Of a DNA stretch of 6,197 nt, positions 5,863 to 6,197 are shown piece after piece (positions within the stretch are counted from its first letter, which is position 1; every line of letters starts with the position of its first letter). Under the pieces are notes generated by a model. It worked only from the letters and a program-made list of their open reading frames with translations. It searched no databases and was not told the origin of the DNA. The stretch spans positions 1 to 6,197 of the forward strand of contig CALDGN010000447.1 in NCBI GenBank assembly GCA_937942965.1, given 5' to 3'. Source of the stretch: an uncultured Acidimicrobiales bacterium (lineage in GTDB: Bacteria > Actinomycetota > Acidimicrobiia > Acidimicrobiales > UBA10347). Made by a program: the position numbers and the translations under genes.

Positions 5863-5891
5863 AGGATAGAGCCCCAAACCCCACCGGTCAG
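5863..5891 (-). promoter_or_regulatory. Candidate sigma-70-type promoter for the lipoprotein-pgi unit
   Basis: On the minus strand CTGACC (5891-5886) and TATCCT (5868-5863) match the -35 and -10 consensus at 4 of 6 positions each, with the ideal 17-base spacing. The predicted start, about 5856, falls at the foot of the leader hairpin. Matches of this quality arise by chance, so this is tentative. Confidence 0.35.
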
Positions 5892-5998
5892 CTCCGGCGA
5901 TATCTCACGGGTGCTGACACCAGCAAAGCGCGTGCCTGCTGGGACCGCCGACGTGCGAGGTTGAACCCAGCGTTTCGAGCGCAGCGAGAAAAGGCGTA

Positions 5999-6196
5999 CT
6001 ACCCGCCGATATTGGCGAGGGCGTCGAGCTCGGAGCTGTAGGTGTCCATCAGACCGGTTTCGAAGTCGTTGCGGAGCGGTTCGAAGACGTCGCGCACGTG
6101 TGCGTCGTAGCAATCGAGATCAGCGAGCGCGGTCTTCTTCTCGGTCGCTTGGAGGGCACGCAATGCGTCGACGTCGAGGCCGGGGAGGCTTTCGAG
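5999..6196 (-). repeat. Copy 2 of the diverged direct repeat
   Basis: The upstream partner of 4712-4909. The full length of the duplicated unit cannot be seen because the gene runs off the right edge. Confidence 0.8.
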
Positions 6197-6197
6197 G
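5999..6197 (-). CDS. Paralogous lipoprotein-family protein, C-terminal end only (cut by right edge)
   Basis: The last 65 codons and the TAG stop of a gene entering from the right. The visible part aligns without gaps with residues 300-364 of the next gene and is identical at 49 of 65 positions. Shared stretches include LPGLD, ALADLDCYD, HVRDV, EPLRNDFET and the final IGG. The cysteine matching Cys328 is kept. Differences cluster at surface-like charged positions (for example EKK against ELS), with no stops or frameshifts, so it looks like a working gene rather than a decayed copy. The signal peptide and linker are outside the window and are expected only by analogy. 192 bases separate its stop from the next start, and no clear terminator is seen there. 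Function unknown. Confidence 0.88.
   Translation of the reverse strand, partial: LESLPGLDVDALRALQATEKKTALADLDCYDAHVRDVFEPLRNDFETGLMDTYSSELDALANIGG

Noticed and set aside
5920..5942. CCAGCA / TGCTGG inverted repeat as a terminator of the upstream paralog
   Set aside because: Only 6 bp with an 11-base loop and no T tract; too weak to call.

Overview
The window looks like chromosomal DNA of a high-GC actinobacterium. An Acidimicrobiia (Ilumatobacter-like) source is my best guess. I infer this from the base composition, two GTG starts with good ribosome binding sites, CO-dehydrogenase-type genes, and secreted lipoproteins with acidic DEPA-rich linkers. No taxonomic marker is present, so this is inference only. 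All seven genes I support lie on the minus strand, so the window is read from right to left. I found no RNA gene, mobile element or CRISPR array, and no gene-free stretch exceeds 300 bases.

In transcription order: (1) 6197-5999, the C-terminal end of a lipoprotein-family protein cut by the right edge. (2) 5806-4712, a complete lipoprotein whose C-terminus matches it at 49 of 65 residues, so the two form a tandem paralogous pair. A candidate promoter and a perfect leader hairpin sit between them. (3) 4709-3060, pgi, glucose-6-phosphate isomerase, starting two bases after the lipoprotein stop. Its ribosome binding site lies inside the last lipoprotein codons. (4) 2984-2148, a YczE/COG2364-type membrane protein of unsettled function. 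(5) 1997-1509 and 1512-694, coxS-like and coxM-like genes for the iron-sulphur and FAD subunits of a molybdenum hydroxylase of the aerobic CO dehydrogenase family, overlapping by ATGA. A strong hairpin terminator with a UUCG tetraloop follows. (6) 477 to the left edge, the N-terminal part of a membrane-anchored HtrA/trypsin-like serine protease with a long acidic proline linker.

The main functional puzzle is that the coxS-coxM pair has no catalytic coxL next to it on either side. A complete enzyme must borrow a large subunit encoded elsewhere, or the pair serves another purpose. The other genes are a mix of central metabolism (pgi) and envelope functions. I see no evidence for a defence system or other new multi-gene machine. 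The most open items are the unexplained tandem lipoproteins, the orphan cox pair, and a 14-bp perfect palindrome upstream of coxS.
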